Assembly (NCBI GenBank): GCA_947627425.1
Contig: CANQVZ010000014.1
Coordinates: 1 to 46,233 of the forward strand
Length of the DNA: 46,233 nt
Direction: 5' to 3'
Source: an uncultured Clostridia bacterium
Lineage (GTDB): Bacteria; Bacillota; Clostridia; Lachnospirales; CAG-274
Both the position numbers and the translations under genes were made by a program. Positions 16,725 to 24,759 of the stretch are shown piece after piece. Positions within the stretch are counted from its first letter, which is position 1. Each line of letters starts with the position of its first letter. The notes under the pieces are model-generated. The model was not told the origin of the DNA and made no database searches. It saw only the letters and a program-made list of their open reading frames with translations.

Positions 16725-17171
16725 ATGAAAAAGCTATTACTCATGTTCACAGCAATGCTGGTATCCGTGTTTATGTTGACAGTCGTACCCGCAAGCGCTG
16801 CACCGGTCAATAACTTTAAAATAACCGGCGGTATAAACACATCCAAAACTTCTGAGATAACATTCGATTCCACAAGGGTCGTGTCGGGTACGGCGGAGCC
16901 GGGAGCAAAGATCGTGATAACGATATATGAGCCTGTGACCGTAAGCTCGAACACCACCTACAAATATATACGCTCCTATAACATAACCGTAGGCTCAAGC
17001 GGAATATTCTCGCAGAGCATAAGCCTCAAGGAGGGTAAAAACTATGTTGTGGCAGCCGCCCGCAAGGATGCGGCATATTCGGAAGTAAGGACTACCATCA
17101 CCAGGAAGAACGCCGTGCTCAAGGCAACTCTTTCGCAGAGTATAGCAGTGCCGGGCGGCAGGAACTGGTAA
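16725..17171 (+). CDS. Secreted protein with Ig-like domain, function unknown
   Basis: A 148-residue protein. Residues 1-26 form a signal peptide (MKKLLLMFTAMLVSVFMLTV, then a PASAA cleavage region). The mature part has FDSTRVVSGTAEPGAKIVITIYEP and GSSGIFSQSISLKEGKNYVVAAA, the pattern of a bacterial Ig-like beta-sandwich used in cell-surface proteins. I chose ATG 16725 because GGGAGG precedes it and the signal peptide begins there; an in-frame ATG lies 48 bases upstream. It sits before yycH-yycI with a 37-base gap and may be co-transcribed. It could be an envelope protein or a sensor partner. Confidence 0.7.
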   Translation: MKKLLLMFTAMLVSVFMLTVVPASAAPVNNFKITGGINTSKTSEITFDSTRVVSGTAEPGAKIVITIYEPVTVSSNTTYKYIRSYNITVGSSGIFSQSISLKEGKNYVVAAARKDAAYSEVRTTITRKNAVLKATLSQSIAVPGGRNW

Positions 17172-17208
17172 AGAATACATATGATATAAAAGGGGCTAAG
17201 AACGCACA

Positions 17209-18537
17209 ATGACCATAAAGCATTTAGGAAGAAATTTTATAATTGCTTTTTTGATGGTTCTGGCTATTTATCAGACGGGTAAGTTATGGTTTGAAGATAT
17301 TTCAGACCATAACTTTTTTAATTTTTCAGGCAAGAGCGAAAGCACGGGAAGTATGTTTTACACCCTCGACCGCATACTTGTGAACACGGGCGACAACAGA
17401 GTGGTGAGCATAGGCAGCGGCATATACACAAACGAATACAAAAAGACCTTCGACAAAGCCGTGACCGAGGCTCTTTCAAAGGGCAGCATATCCGAAAACA
17501 CGGGCAATCTGGACTGGAACAGCGTGCTGGACAACAGAGCCGTGATATACGGTTACGACTGCTCGTTCGGTTCGGGCGCGCTTGAAAGCCTTTTTAACGT
17601 AAAGAGCGAAAGCCTCGGCGCAATAAAGAGCTTTGACACCATAGTGATATCCCCAAGAGCCGACAACTCCTATATGCGCGTCATTTTCTTTGACTCCGTG
17701 AACAAGACAAGCGCAACAGCGGAGCTTAAGAGCAGCTCCGTGATAGGCGAATGCTTCGACGCCGGCACAAGGCTTGCCGACAGGGACGAGGACATATATT
17801 ACATCTCAAGCGCCGAAAACGGCTTTGACATATTCAGCGAAAATATATTCCTGCCCCGCTGCAAGAGCGAAAACTACAGCTATAATGCCGTGGAGCCGCA
17901 CTTTACCGCAAACGACATACAGATGATAGAGGAAAACGCCAATATATTCTTTAACAACGCCATAGCGGGCAACTACACCAGAAACAGCGACGGCTATACC
18001 TTCAGCGACGAAACCACCGTGGTCAAGTTCTCCGAAAACGATGTGATGGAATATTTCAGCTATGACACAAAGCATTCGAGCGGCAACAGCCTTGCCGACA
18101 ATATGAGCGCGGCGCTCAATATGATAGAGCAGGACAAGTTTGTTACAAACGAGGTCTATCTTCACTCATACAGCTATGCCGACGGACAGTTTACATTCCT
18201 TTTCAACTATAAGCTGAACGACCTCAAGCTGCTGCCCTCGGAGGAAATAAAGAAAAAAACGGGGCTTTCAAGCTTCATAGAGGTGAGCGTTTCGCAGGGC
18301 AGCGTGGACAGATACAGAAAATACACCTGCCGCTACACTCTCTCGGACAAGAACATACAAAGCGCCAAAATAGACTTCATAGGCGCAATAGACAAGCTTT
18401 ATTCACAGCTTTACAAAGGCTCGGACGACAAAAAGCCCGTGGACGATATGACGCTTGTTTATATGGCGGAGGACAAAAGCTTCGGTCTCAGCTGGACGGT
18501 GGATATAGACGGCAGGGAATATGTTGTGGATATTTAG
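17209..18537 (+). CDS. yycH: YycH-type regulatory protein
   Basis: A 442-residue protein with a short cytoplasmic N-terminus, one membrane helix (about residues 10-26, IIAFLMVLAIYQTGKLWF) and a long extracellular part. This topology, length and partner match YycH, which with YycI binds and restrains the WalK sensor kinase of cell-wall homeostasis. Sequence identity to Bacillus YycH looks low, so the call rests partly on the adjacent yycI. The walRK two-component genes normally upstream are absent here. Confidence 0.75.
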   Translation: MTIKHLGRNFIIAFLMVLAIYQTGKLWFEDISDHNFFNFSGKSESTGSMFYTLDRILVNTGDNRVVSIGSGIYTNEYKKTFDKAVTEALSKGSISENTGNLDWNSVLDNRAVIYGYDCSFGSGALESLFNVKSESLGAIKSFDTIVISPRADNSYMRVIFFDSVNKTSATAELKSSSVIGECFDAGTRLADRDEDIYYISSAENGFDIFSENIFLPRCKSENYSYNAVEPHFTANDIQMIEENANIFFNNAIAGNYTRNSDGYTFSDETTVVKFSENDVMEYFSYDTKHSSGNSLADNMSAALNMIEQDKFVTNEVYLHSYSYADGQFTFLFNYKLNDLKLLPSEEIKKKTGLSSFIEVSVSQGSVDRYRKYTCRYTLSDKNIQSAKIDFIGAIDKLYSQLYKGSDDKKPVDDMTLVYMAEDKSFGLSWTVDIDGREYVVDI

Positions 18538-18549
18538 GGAGAGAGCGCA

Positions 18550-19371
18550 ATGGAATGGACAAAAGCCAAAAACTACACGATCGTTTTTCTTATAGTGCTG
18601 AATGTGATACTATTTGGCTTCAACATATACAAGAGCATGGAAAACCGCATATCAAGCGAGAGGATAAACGACCTTACAGCCCTTCTGGAGCAGAAAAACA
18701 TAACTCTTGCCTGCCCTCTTCCTAGAGGCTACAGCCCTATGGCGCGCATAGAGCTCAACGACTACAGCTACGACCTTCTGGAGCTTGAAAGAATGTTTAT
18801 GGCGGGCGAAAGCAATGTCAGGAGGACGGAGGAGTACAACAGCATAGTGTTCATGTCCGACAGATCCCGACTCATAATAAAGGACGACACCATAAGCTAC
18901 ACCACCACATTGGACGCGCCCTTTTCCTCCGACAAGGAGGAACGGGAATACGCCGACAAATTAATAGCCTCCGTAAACAAGAGCTTTGGCAGCTATAGGT
19001 TCAATTCCGTGTCGGAGACCGAAAACGGACATATACTGAAATACTATGAAAAAGCCGAGGGACGCAATGTTTTCAGCAGCTTTGCCTACTTCACCATAAA
19101 GGGTGAAAATGTGTCGCTGGCTTTGAGGTTCACGCCCCTAGGCGATGAACTGAACGAAAAAGTTATAATATTCGCCGCAGATGAGGCTGTATATTCGGCT
19201 TGTGACATAATGACAAGGGACAACAAAAAGCCCGTTATAACAAATGTGGAGCTGGGATATTATTCCCTTGCCTCCGACACGGGCTACGACAGCTACGCCG
19301 TGCCGTTTTATATAATAATGTGCGGCAGCAACGAATATTATGTAAACGCCTACACCGGGGAATGCTTCTAA
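18550..19371 (+). CDS. yycI: YycI-type regulatory protein
   Basis: A 273-residue single-pass membrane protein beginning MEWTKAKNYTIVFLIVLNVILFGFN, the usual YycI N-terminus (short basic stretch and one helix), then an extracellular domain ending in a YYVNAYTGECF strand like the YycI beta-rich fold. It follows yycH by 12 bases. With YycH it would modulate WalK. walJ, usually next in the cluster, lies on the other strand near 14 kb. Confidence 0.82.
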   Translation: MEWTKAKNYTIVFLIVLNVILFGFNIYKSMENRISSERINDLTALLEQKNITLACPLPRGYSPMARIELNDYSYDLLELERMFMAGESNVRRTEEYNSIVFMSDRSRLIIKDDTISYTTTLDAPFSSDKEEREYADKLIASVNKSFGSYRFNSVSETENGHILKYYEKAEGRNVFSSFAYFTIKGENVSLALRFTPLGDELNEKVIIFAADEAVYSACDIMTRDNKKPVITNVELGYYSLASDTGYDSYAVPFYIIMCGSNEYYVNAYTGECF

Positions 19372-19402
19372 ATTAAAAATATAAAAAATTAAAAAATAAT
19401 GC

Positions 19403-19431
19403 TTGACAAACAGCTTTATATAATGTATACT
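19403..19431 (+). promoter_or_regulatory. SigA-type promoter of the Asp-Val-Leu tRNA group
   Basis: TTGACA (19403-19408) and TATACT (19426-19431), 17-base spacer, about 100 bases before tRNA-Asp. Confidence 0.8.
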
Positions 19432-19529
19432 GTTATTTGTCGTTAGCAATATTCTGATCAACTCGGAGGAGTTAGCGGTCATAAAAATAACATATTTTCC
19501 GCATCACAAGCGGAAATTTGTGCATATAT

Positions 19530-19603
19530 GGCTCGGTAGCTCAGCTGGTTAGAGCGCTGGCCTGTCACGCCAGAGGTCGAGGGTTCGAGCCCCTTCCGAG
19601 TCG
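19530..19603 (+). tRNA. tRNA-Asp (GTC)
   Basis: Acceptor GGCTCGG pairs with CCGAGTC and the discriminator base is G, as for aspartate tRNAs. The anticodon loop is CTGTCAC with anticodon GTC. The T loop is TTCGAGC. No CCA is encoded. It opens the first tRNA group. Confidence 0.97.
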
Positions 19604-19611
19604 TCATATAT

Positions 19612-19684
19612 GGGAGCATAGCTCAGCTGGGAGAGCATCTGCCTTACAAGCAGGGGGACATAGGTTCGAGCCCTATTGTTCCCA
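19612..19684 (+). tRNA. tRNA-Val (TAC)
   Basis: Acceptor GGGAGCA pairs with TGTTCCC, discriminator A. Anticodon loop CTTACAA, anticodon TAC. Eight bases follow tRNA-Asp, so both come from one transcript. No CCA is encoded. Confidence 0.96.
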
Positions 19685-19688
19685 TTTT

Positions 19689-19760
19689 TGATTTTTATTA
19701 ATGTACTGTCGAAGCATACTGCCCACCTACTTGCATTTTGCGGTGCGTTAATAAAAATCA
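19689..19760. repeat. Perfect 13-base inverted repeat between two tRNA genes
   Basis: TGATTTTTATTAA (19689-19701) and its exact complement (19748-19760) enclose 46 bases and fill the whole gap between tRNA-Val and tRNA-Leu. It may be a processing hairpin or a small inserted element. Confidence 0.7.
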
Positions 19761-19763
19761 TTT

Positions 19764-19849
19764 GCCCGGGTGGCGGAACTGGCAGACGCACAGGACTTAA
19801 AATCCTGCGGGAGTTAAATCCCGTACCGGTTCGATTCCGGTTCCGGGCA
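19764..19849 (+). tRNA. tRNA-Leu (TAA)
   Basis: An 86-base class II tRNA with a long variable arm (TGCGGGAGTTAAATCCCG). Acceptor GCCCGGG pairs with TCCGGGC, discriminator A. Anticodon loop CTTAAAA, anticodon TAA. No CCA is encoded. Confidence 0.97.
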
Positions 19850-19894
19850 GTTTGAAGGAGGGCTTCGGAAAAATCCGGGGCTTTTCTTTTTTTG

Positions 19895-20142
19895 CTTCGC
19901 AAAAAAAGAAATTTAAGGTCTTTTGCCTCATTTTTTCGGCGAAGCCGAAAAAATAAATTTAAGGCTCTTTTGCCATGCTCCTTTAAAAACACATTGTTCA
20001 TTTAATATTTTATAAGACAATGTGTTTTTATAATGGCAAAAAATAGAGCCTTAAATTGGATCTAAACTGTTATCTCGATGATAACAGTTTAGATAGTACA
20101 GCGTCTGCCTAACCATCCACTGCGTCTGCCTAACCATTCACC
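19895..20142. repeat. Cluster of palindromes and a 21-base tandem repeat
   Basis: Between the two tRNA groups lie: TTTCTTTTTTT/AAAAAAAGAAA around GCTTCGC (19890s); TTTTTTCGGC/GCCGAAAAAA (19931-19952); a long nested hairpin with outer arms 19956-19976 and 20033-20057 and inner arms AAAAACACATTGT (19985-19997) and ACAATGTGTTTTT (20017-20029); a perfect 15-pair hairpin 20060-20094 (ATCTAAACTGTTATC); and two 21-base direct repeats beginning GCGTCTGCCTAACCAT (20101-20121, 20122-20142). No gene is visible. Confidence 0.75.
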
Positions 20143-20177
20143 TAAAAACATAACCGAACAAAAAATAATCAAAAAGC

Positions 20178-20206
20178 TTGACAATTTATTATTTTTAACA
20201 TATAAT
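20178..20206 (+). promoter_or_regulatory. Consensus SigA promoter before a candidate small RNA
   Basis: TTGACA (20178-20183) and TATAAT (20201-20206) with a 17-base spacer, a full match to consensus, yet no protein or tRNA gene follows for 180 bases. Confidence 0.85.
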
Positions 20207-20212
20207 AATGGT

Positions 20213-20266
20213 AATAGAACCCGACACGCCTCTCAACGATGCGGACCACGTTGGGTCTTTTAATTT
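20213..20266 (+). ncRNA. Candidate small RNA of unknown family
   Basis: A transcript from the consensus promoter would contain ACCCGAC (20219-20225) pairing with GTTGGGT (20250-20256), or alternatively CTCAACG (20232-20238) with CGTTGGG (20249-20255). The two pairings exclude each other. TCTTTTAATTTT follows and could end it. I do not recognise the family. It may instead be a leader of the downstream tRNA group, though that group has its own promoter. Confidence 0.4.
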
Positions 20267-20339
20267 TCGGCAGTATAGATTTTTAAATTATTATAATACT
20301 CTTCCCCGTTTTCTGTCGTATATTTTTTTCATTTTTTTC

Positions 20340-20368
20340 TTGACAAACATACACCGTTATGATAGAAT
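20340..20368 (+). promoter_or_regulatory. SigA-type promoter of the Asn-Glu-Cys tRNA group
   Basis: TTGACA (20340-20345) and TAGAAT (20363-20368) with 17 bases between. tRNA-Asn begins 20 bases later. Confidence 0.85.
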
Positions 20369-20387
20369 AACTTTGTTGACGCAATAA

Positions 20388-20459
20388 TCCTCGATAGCTC
20401 AGTGGTAGAGCAATCGGCTGTTAACCGATGGGTCGTAGGTTCGAGCCCTACTCGGGGAG
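20388..20459 (+). tRNA. tRNA-Asn (GTT)
   Basis: Acceptor TCCTCGA pairs with TCGGGGA, discriminator G. Anticodon loop CTGTTAA, anticodon GTT. First gene of the second tRNA group. No CCA is encoded. Confidence 0.96.
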
Positions 20460-20472
20460 TTTATTTTTTTAT

Positions 20473-20544
20473 GGCTCGTTGGTCAAGCGGCTAAGACGCG
20501 GCCCTCTCACGGCTGAAACAGGGGTTCGATTCCCCTACGAGTCA
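20473..20544 (+). tRNA. tRNA-Glu (CTC)
   Basis: Acceptor GGCTCGT pairs with ACGAGTC, discriminator A. The anticodon stem CGGCC/GGCTG encloses CTCTCAC, anticodon CTC. Thirteen bases follow tRNA-Asn. CTC reads GAG, an auxiliary to the usual TTC isoacceptor. Confidence 0.93.
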
Positions 20545-20599
20545 TCACTTACCGCAAATGAAAGGTTTGAAAAAGCCTTTTATTTTTCGGCAGGTTCAT

Positions 20600-20671
20600 G
20601 GCGACATAGCCAAGAGGCTAAGGCATCGGACTGCAACTCCGCGATCCCCGGTTCAAATCCGGGTGTCGCCT
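20600..20671 (+). tRNA. tRNA-Cys (GCA)
   Basis: Acceptor GGCGACA pairs with TGTCGCC, discriminator T as in cysteine tRNAs. Anticodon loop CTGCAAC, anticodon GCA. A T run follows directly and likely terminates the group. Confidence 0.96.
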
Positions 20672-20689
20672 TTTTTTATTTTAAAATAA

Positions 20690-21166
20690 ATAAACCAAAT
20701 TTTTTACTTAAAAAACCTTTAAATTATCATTTTAAATCAAAATTATGAAAACAGCACCGTTCTCGGCGCCCCCTTTGGGGGAGCTGGCACCCACAGGGTG
20801 ACTGAGGGGGAATACCAAATTATTTTTATTTTTTTACCTAAAAATAGGTAATTTTTTTATATTATTAATCCTTCTTTTTGTGCGCAAAAAGAAGCAAGAT
20901 ATATTACTTTTTTGCTTTTAAAAAAGTAATTAAAAATTTTTATCTTTCTTTTTTTTCGCAAAAAAAAGAAACAAAAAAAGCATGGGGCGTTTCGATTCGC
21001 CCCATACCCCCTAACGACCTTTACGTCCCAAAGCTAACGGACTGCTTGAGCTCCGTTGCGTAAAGGGGCTGTTTGGTGCGAGCTATTCGCTCCCTGAACT
21101 TCGTTCAGACAAGCGGCTCGCACGAGCAAACATCCGGTATAATGTAGGGGCGTGCATTGCACGCCC
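20690..21166. repeat. Repeat block: half A, D, D', C2 and E, duplicated near dnaA
   Basis: About 20690-20820 (AT-rich lead plus half A with tip hairpin CACCC/GGGTG) is homologous to 25590-25725, where the tip is GCGCCC/GGGCG. Palindrome D lies at 20871-20894, D' near 20948-20972, and the C2 unit (AACGACCTTTACG, CTAACGGACTGCTTGAG) at about 20975-21125. Palindrome E (GGGGCGTGCATTGCACGCCC) is at 21147-21166. The IS30 element then interrupts where an A element would follow in other copies. Confidence 0.8.
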
Positions 21167-21170
21167 GCCT

Positions 21171-22245
21171 GCTTGAGTTATACTTTCAAGTGCAACACCT
21201 AAAAAATAAAAATGGACTGCATACAAACTTTGGTGTAAAATGATTAAAGAACAAAAAAATAACACTGGAGGTAAGTATGCAATCCTATAATCATTTTACA
21301 CTAAACGAACGCTTTTGTATAGCAGAAAATTTAAAAAAAGGAAAAAGTATCAGGTCAATAGCTTATATTCTTGAAAGAAGTCCATCATCGGTAAGCCGAG
21401 AAATAAACAGAAATAAGGATTCCAACGGTAATTATGACTGCATAAAAGCCGAAGAAAATTACAAAAACAACAGAAAAAGATCCAAGAAAAAGCTTAAGCT
21501 ACTTAAGGATAAAACCCTGTTTGATTTTGTTTATGAAAAGCTAAAGCAGTTCTGGTCTCCCGAAATGATCTCAATTATTGCAAGAAAGCAAAATTTGATC
21601 ATATCCGTAAAAGCTATTTATCAGGCTATCAAAAACGGCTTGTTTCCGGGCATTACATCTTCTTCTCATTTAAGAAGACGAGGTAAAAAGTATTGTTACG
21701 GCGGAAGGAACAGATATAACACTATCCAGCCGGAACACACAATACATGAAAGACCCGTATCCGCAGACAACAGAAGCTGCCTTGGACATTGGGAAGGCGA
21801 TACAATACTCGGAGGCTTGGGAAAAGGCTGTCTTGTGATACTGATAGACAGAAAAAGCCGGATTTCGGTAGCTTTAAAATCCAATTCAAAGAGTAAAAAG
21901 GATGTAGGAGATGCCTTAATAAATGCCCTTCTGAGTATGAAAATCCCGATCCCGATATTAAGCATAACACTTGATAACGGCTCTGAATTTGCTGATTTCA
22001 AGAGAATAGAAAGAGAGCTTGGAACTACCGTATACTTTGCAGACCCTCATTCACCGTGGCAGAGAGGCAGCAGCGAGAATATAAATGACTCATACAGATT
22101 CTTTTTCCAAAAAGGAATAGATTTCCGAAACATAACTGATGAACAAGTACAGGAAGCGGTTGATTTAATAAATAATCGCCCCAGAAAATGCCTCGGAAAT
22201 CTGACACCTGTAGAATATTTAAAAAAAGTGTTGCACTTGGATTGA
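21171..22245 (+). mobile_element. IS30-family insertion sequence
   Basis: One transposase gene bounded by inverted CAAGTGCAACAC (21187-21198) and GTGTTGCACTTG (22228-22239). The first 52 bases (21171-21222) recur exactly at the window end (46182-46233), so at least two copies exist in this genome and the left boundary is at or near 21171. The right boundary is not certain because no second right end is seen. It sits within a repeat block. No obvious target duplication was found. Confidence 0.88.
21277..22245 (+). CDS. IS30-family transposase
   Basis: A 322-residue DDE transposase. An N-terminal helix-turn-helix (about residues 8-46, FTLNERFCIAENLKKGKSIR, then SPSSVSREI) binds the ends. The catalytic residues are Asp175 in WEGD, Asp233 in LDNGSEF and Glu268 in SSEN. 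The length is normal and the frame intact, so it is probably active. GGAGG precedes the ATG. The last codons overlap the right inverted repeat. Codon use is more mixed and AT-rich than the neighbouring genes. Confidence 0.95.
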   Translation: MQSYNHFTLNERFCIAENLKKGKSIRSIAYILERSPSSVSREINRNKDSNGNYDCIKAEENYKNNRKRSKKKLKLLKDKTLFDFVYEKLKQFWSPEMISIIARKQNLIISVKAIYQAIKNGLFPGITSSSHLRRRGKKYCYGGRNRYNTIQPEHTIHERPVSADNRSCLGHWEGDTILGGLGKGCLVILIDRKSRISVALKSNSKSKKDVGDALINALLSMKIPIPILSITLDNGSEFADFKRIERELGTTVYFADPHSPWQRGSSENINDSYRFFFQKGIDFRNITDEQVQEAVDLINNRPRKCLGNLTPVEYLKKVLHLD

Positions 22246-22259
22246 CAATCTGCCCTCCC

Positions 22260-22526
22260 CCCCCTCAGTCAGGCTGACGCCTGCCAGCTCCCCCATAGGG
22301 GAGCCAAGAAGCAAGGGCAGAGGCTTATATTACATTATAAATTATTTTGCCTGTGCGAGCCGCTTGTCTGCCATTTAGGGCAGGTAGCGGAAGGCTCGCA
22401 CTGTAATGACTCTTTTGTGCGGTATTAATTCCACCAACCTATGGGGCACAAAAGCCGTTAGGGGTGTGGGGAGAATCGAAACTCCCCACGCTTTTTTTGT
22501 TTCTTTTTTTTGCGAAAAAAAAGAAA
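22260..22526. repeat. Repeat block: half A, C and D'
   Basis: A half A element (22260-22320, tip hairpin CAGGCTGACGCCTG), a C element (about 22352-22470 with CTTTTGTGCGGTATTAATTC and its inverted CACAAAAG.CGTTAGGGG) and palindrome D' (22497-22526). Located between the IS element and the lepB promoter. No gene. Confidence 0.75.
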
Positions 22527-22623
22527 GACAAAAGATTTTATTTACTTTTTCAAAAAGTAAAAAACCTTTTCCTTACTTTTATAAAAGTAAAAATATAAAA
22601 AAATATCTTAATATTAATTTTTG

Positions 22624-22652
22624 TTGACAACTACTGTCAATTGGTGTATTAT
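22624..22652 (+). promoter_or_regulatory. SigA-type promoter of lepB
   Basis: TTGACA (22624-22629) and TATTAT (22647-22652), 17-base spacer, 30 bases before the lepB start. Confidence 0.82.
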
Positions 22653-22681
22653 AAATGTAATCAAAGAAGGAGAAAGTATGT

Positions 22682-23347
22682 ATGAATAACGACAAATACG
22701 AGGATAATATAGATAAAGACGAGGAAAATCCGAGTCTTGCAAAGGAGATATTCAGCTGGATATTCACCGTTATATTCGCCGTGGCGCTCGCATTTTTCAT
22801 AACAAAGGTGATAATAGTGAACGCCGTCATACCCTCCGCATCCATGGAGACCACCATCATGACGGGCGACAGAGTGATAGCCAACAGGCTTGAATACACC
22901 TTCGGAAAAGCCGAAAGATACGACATAGCGGTGTTCAAGTTCCCCGACAGCCCCAACATACTCTACATCAAAAGAGTGATAGGTATGCCCGGCGAGACAG
23001 TCGAGATAAGGGACAACGAAATATATATAGACGGCAGCAGCGAACCGCTCAAGGACAGCTTCGTAAACGGCGATATGTTCACATCGGACGCCATATACAG
23101 AGTGCCGAAGGCAGGCGACAGCATAGAGGATTTCAAGAACAATATATACGAAATAACACTCTACGACAAGGACGGCGACGGACTTTTCGACGAGGACTGC
23201 TATTTCATGATGGGCGACAACAGAAACAATTCCGCCGACTCCAGAGCATGGCTCAATAAATTTGTACCCGAATCGCTCATGCAGGGCAAGGCGGTATTCA
23301 GATATTTCCCCATAAACAAGATGAAAATTTTTAAAAAGGACTTTTAA
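22682..23347 (+). CDS. lepB: Signal peptidase I
   Basis: A 221-residue membrane serine protease that removes signal peptides. One helix spans residues 25-46. Catalytic Ser54 is in PSASMETTI and the general base Lys97 in YIKRVIGMPGE. Box E GDNRNNSADSRAW follows. Only one helix and a short cytoplasmic N-terminus, as in Gram-positive SipS forms. An ATG four bases upstream is out of frame and stops at once; AAGGAG serves ATG 22682. It would process the secreted protein at 16.7 kb among others. Confidence 0.96.
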   Translation: MNNDKYEDNIDKDEENPSLAKEIFSWIFTVIFAVALAFFITKVIIVNAVIPSASMETTIMTGDRVIANRLEYTFGKAERYDIAVFKFPDSPNILYIKRVIGMPGETVEIRDNEIYIDGSSEPLKDSFVNGDMFTSDAIYRVPKAGDSIEDFKNNIYEITLYDKDGDGLFDEDCYFMMGDNRNNSADSRAWLNKFVPESLMQGKAVFRYFPINKMKIFKKDF

Positions 23348-23365
23348 AAAAGGAGATGTATTAAA

Positions 23366-23572
23366 ATGGCTAAGACAATTTCCAAAGATATTATAATAGG
23401 CGATCTTTTAATGATCGACAGAGGTATCATTCCTATCCTTATGAATGCCGGAATGCACTGTATAGGCTGTCCCTCATCACAGGGCGAAACCCTTGAGGAG
23501 GCCTGTATGGTACATGGCATGGATGTAAATTCGCTCGTGACGGATATAAACGCATACCTCGCGGATAAATAA
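23366..23572 (+). CDS. DUF1858 / hybrid-cluster-associated disulfide domain protein
   Basis: A 68-residue cytosolic protein. The N-terminal half, ISKDIIIGDLLMIDRGIIPILMNAGMHCIGCPSSQGETLEEAC, is the DUF1858 pattern with Cys32 and Cys35 in HCIGC plus Cys47. Such proteins occur alone or fused to redox enzymes and are thought to form a redox disulfide. Its function here is unknown. It follows lepB by 18 bases with a good GGAG and likely shares its transcript. A terminator follows. Confidence 0.88.
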   Translation: MAKTISKDIIIGDLLMIDRGIIPILMNAGMHCIGCPSSQGETLEEACMVHGMDVNSLVTDINAYLADK

Positions 23573-23600
23573 GTCTACAAAAGTGTTATAGCATAAAAAA

Positions 23601-23643
23601 GACGAAAGCCTCGGATATATTGTCCGCGGCTTTTGTTGTTTTT
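23601..23643 (+). terminator. Terminator of lepB-DUF1858
   Basis: GAAAGCC-T-CGGA pairs with TCCG-C-GGCTTTT around a short loop, followed by a T-rich stretch. Confidence 0.8.
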
Positions 23644-23691
23644 AATGTTGGGGTCCCCACACCCCCAAAAATGCATATAAATACAAAAAAC

Positions 23692-23720
23692 TTGCTTTTT
23701 TATATCAAATGTTGTATTAT
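23692..23720 (+). promoter_or_regulatory. SigA-type promoter of the ABC pair
   Basis: TTGCTT (23692-23697) and TATTAT (23715-23720) with 17 bases between, about 50 bases before the ATPase start. Confidence 0.65.
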
Positions 23721-23772
23721 ATAGATATCTGAAAGGCTTTAATTTACAGCAGCGTTTACGGAGGTAACAAAA

Positions 23773-24759
23773 ATGTCTTCTGAAAATAACACCAAAAAAG
23801 AAAATATCGGTAAAGAAAAGGTCTCGAATACCGCCTCCGCAAAGGTCGTTCAAAATAAAAAACCCGACTCTGCCGAGGCTCTGAAAAGAAAGAAAAGAGC
23901 TAAGGACCAAAGCGCTAATGTAAATAAAGGCAAGGCAAAAAACGGCAGCGCTTCCGAAGCAAATATCGACAGCGAGATACTGCCGACTGTATCGTCCGTA
24001 AAAAAGAAAATAGATGTGGAAAAGGCAAGAAAGGCAGCCGAGAGGAACAAAAAGCCCAAGCTTATACTCACATTTGACAGCGTGACAAAGAGATACGGCG
24101 CCAAAACAGTCATAAGAGATCTTTCGCTTAAAATATATAAGGGCGAGCTTATGACAGTGCTTGCTCCCGAGGGACAGGGAAAGTCCACGATTGCAAAGCT
24201 TGCGTCGGGGCTTGTAAGTCCCACAAGAGGAAACGTCATAATAAGGGACAAAATAGCGGGCAGGATAACCAACTCCATAGTGAGCTTTCAGCCCGACATA
24301 CCCTATTTCAAATACGACAACACCGTATCGGATATACTCAACCTCTACGGCAGATTTTTCAAGGACTTCAGCTACAAGAGGGCATATAAGCTTTTGAAGC
24401 ACTTTAAAATAGCAAGAAAAACAAGGCTTGAAAACCTCTCCACAACGGCGCTTTTTTTAGTCCAGGTGATACTTGTTTCCAGCAGGAGAGCGAGCCTCTA
24501 TATATTCGACGATCCCCTCATACACTGCGATCCAAAGTACAGAGAGGAAATAATAAGAATGATAGACGCCTGCCGAAAATTCGGCGCGGTGATACTTCTT
24601 TCTCAGACGGCAAGCAACATAGACGATATAACGGACAAGCTGGTATTTATAAAAAACGGCAGCATAATAAGGTCATTCCTCAATGCCGACGAGTACGAGG
24701 CGGAGTTCGGCGACAGCAAGATCGGCGATATCTACAAGGAGGTATACAAAAATGCTTAA
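23773..24759 (+). CDS. ABC transporter ATPase with degenerate motifs and basic N-terminal extension
   Basis: A 328-residue protein. Residues 1-95 are low-complexity, rich in Lys, Ala, Ser and Asn, and not part of the ABC fold. The ATPase domain follows from about 96. Walker A is APEGQGKST (131-139; first Gly is Ala). The signature LSGGQ is replaced by LSTTA (222-226). Walker B is LYIFDDP with Asp247 where catalytic Glu is expected. The switch-His region reads LLSQT. The Q-loop Gln173 remains. It should bind ATP, but hydrolysis may be weak. Closest type is the YtrB-like subunit of ABC-2 exporters. It overlaps its permease by eight bases. Confidence 0.82.
   Translation: MSSENNTKKENIGKEKVSNTASAKVVQNKKPDSAEALKRKKRAKDQSANVNKGKAKNGSASEANIDSEILPTVSSVKKKIDVEKARKAAERNKKPKLILTFDSVTKRYGAKTVIRDLSLKIYKGELMTVLAPEGQGKSTIAKLASGLVSPTRGNVIIRDKIAGRITNSIVSFQPDIPYFKYDNTVSDILNLYGRFFKDFSYKRAYKLLKHFKIARKTRLENLSTTALFLVQVILVSSRRASLYIFDDPLIHCDPKYREEIIRMIDACRKFGAVILLSQTASNIDDITDKLVFIKNGSIIRSFLNADEYEAEFGDSKIGDIYKEVYKNA

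Noticed and set aside
16541..16957. A minus-strand 138-codon ORF opposite the secreted protein
   Set aside because: It is the complement of a gene with a clear signal peptide and Ig-like domain, and it has no ribosome binding site.
20428..20748. A 106-codon ORF across the Asn, Glu and Cys tRNA genes
   Set aside because: It is a translation of tRNA sequence.
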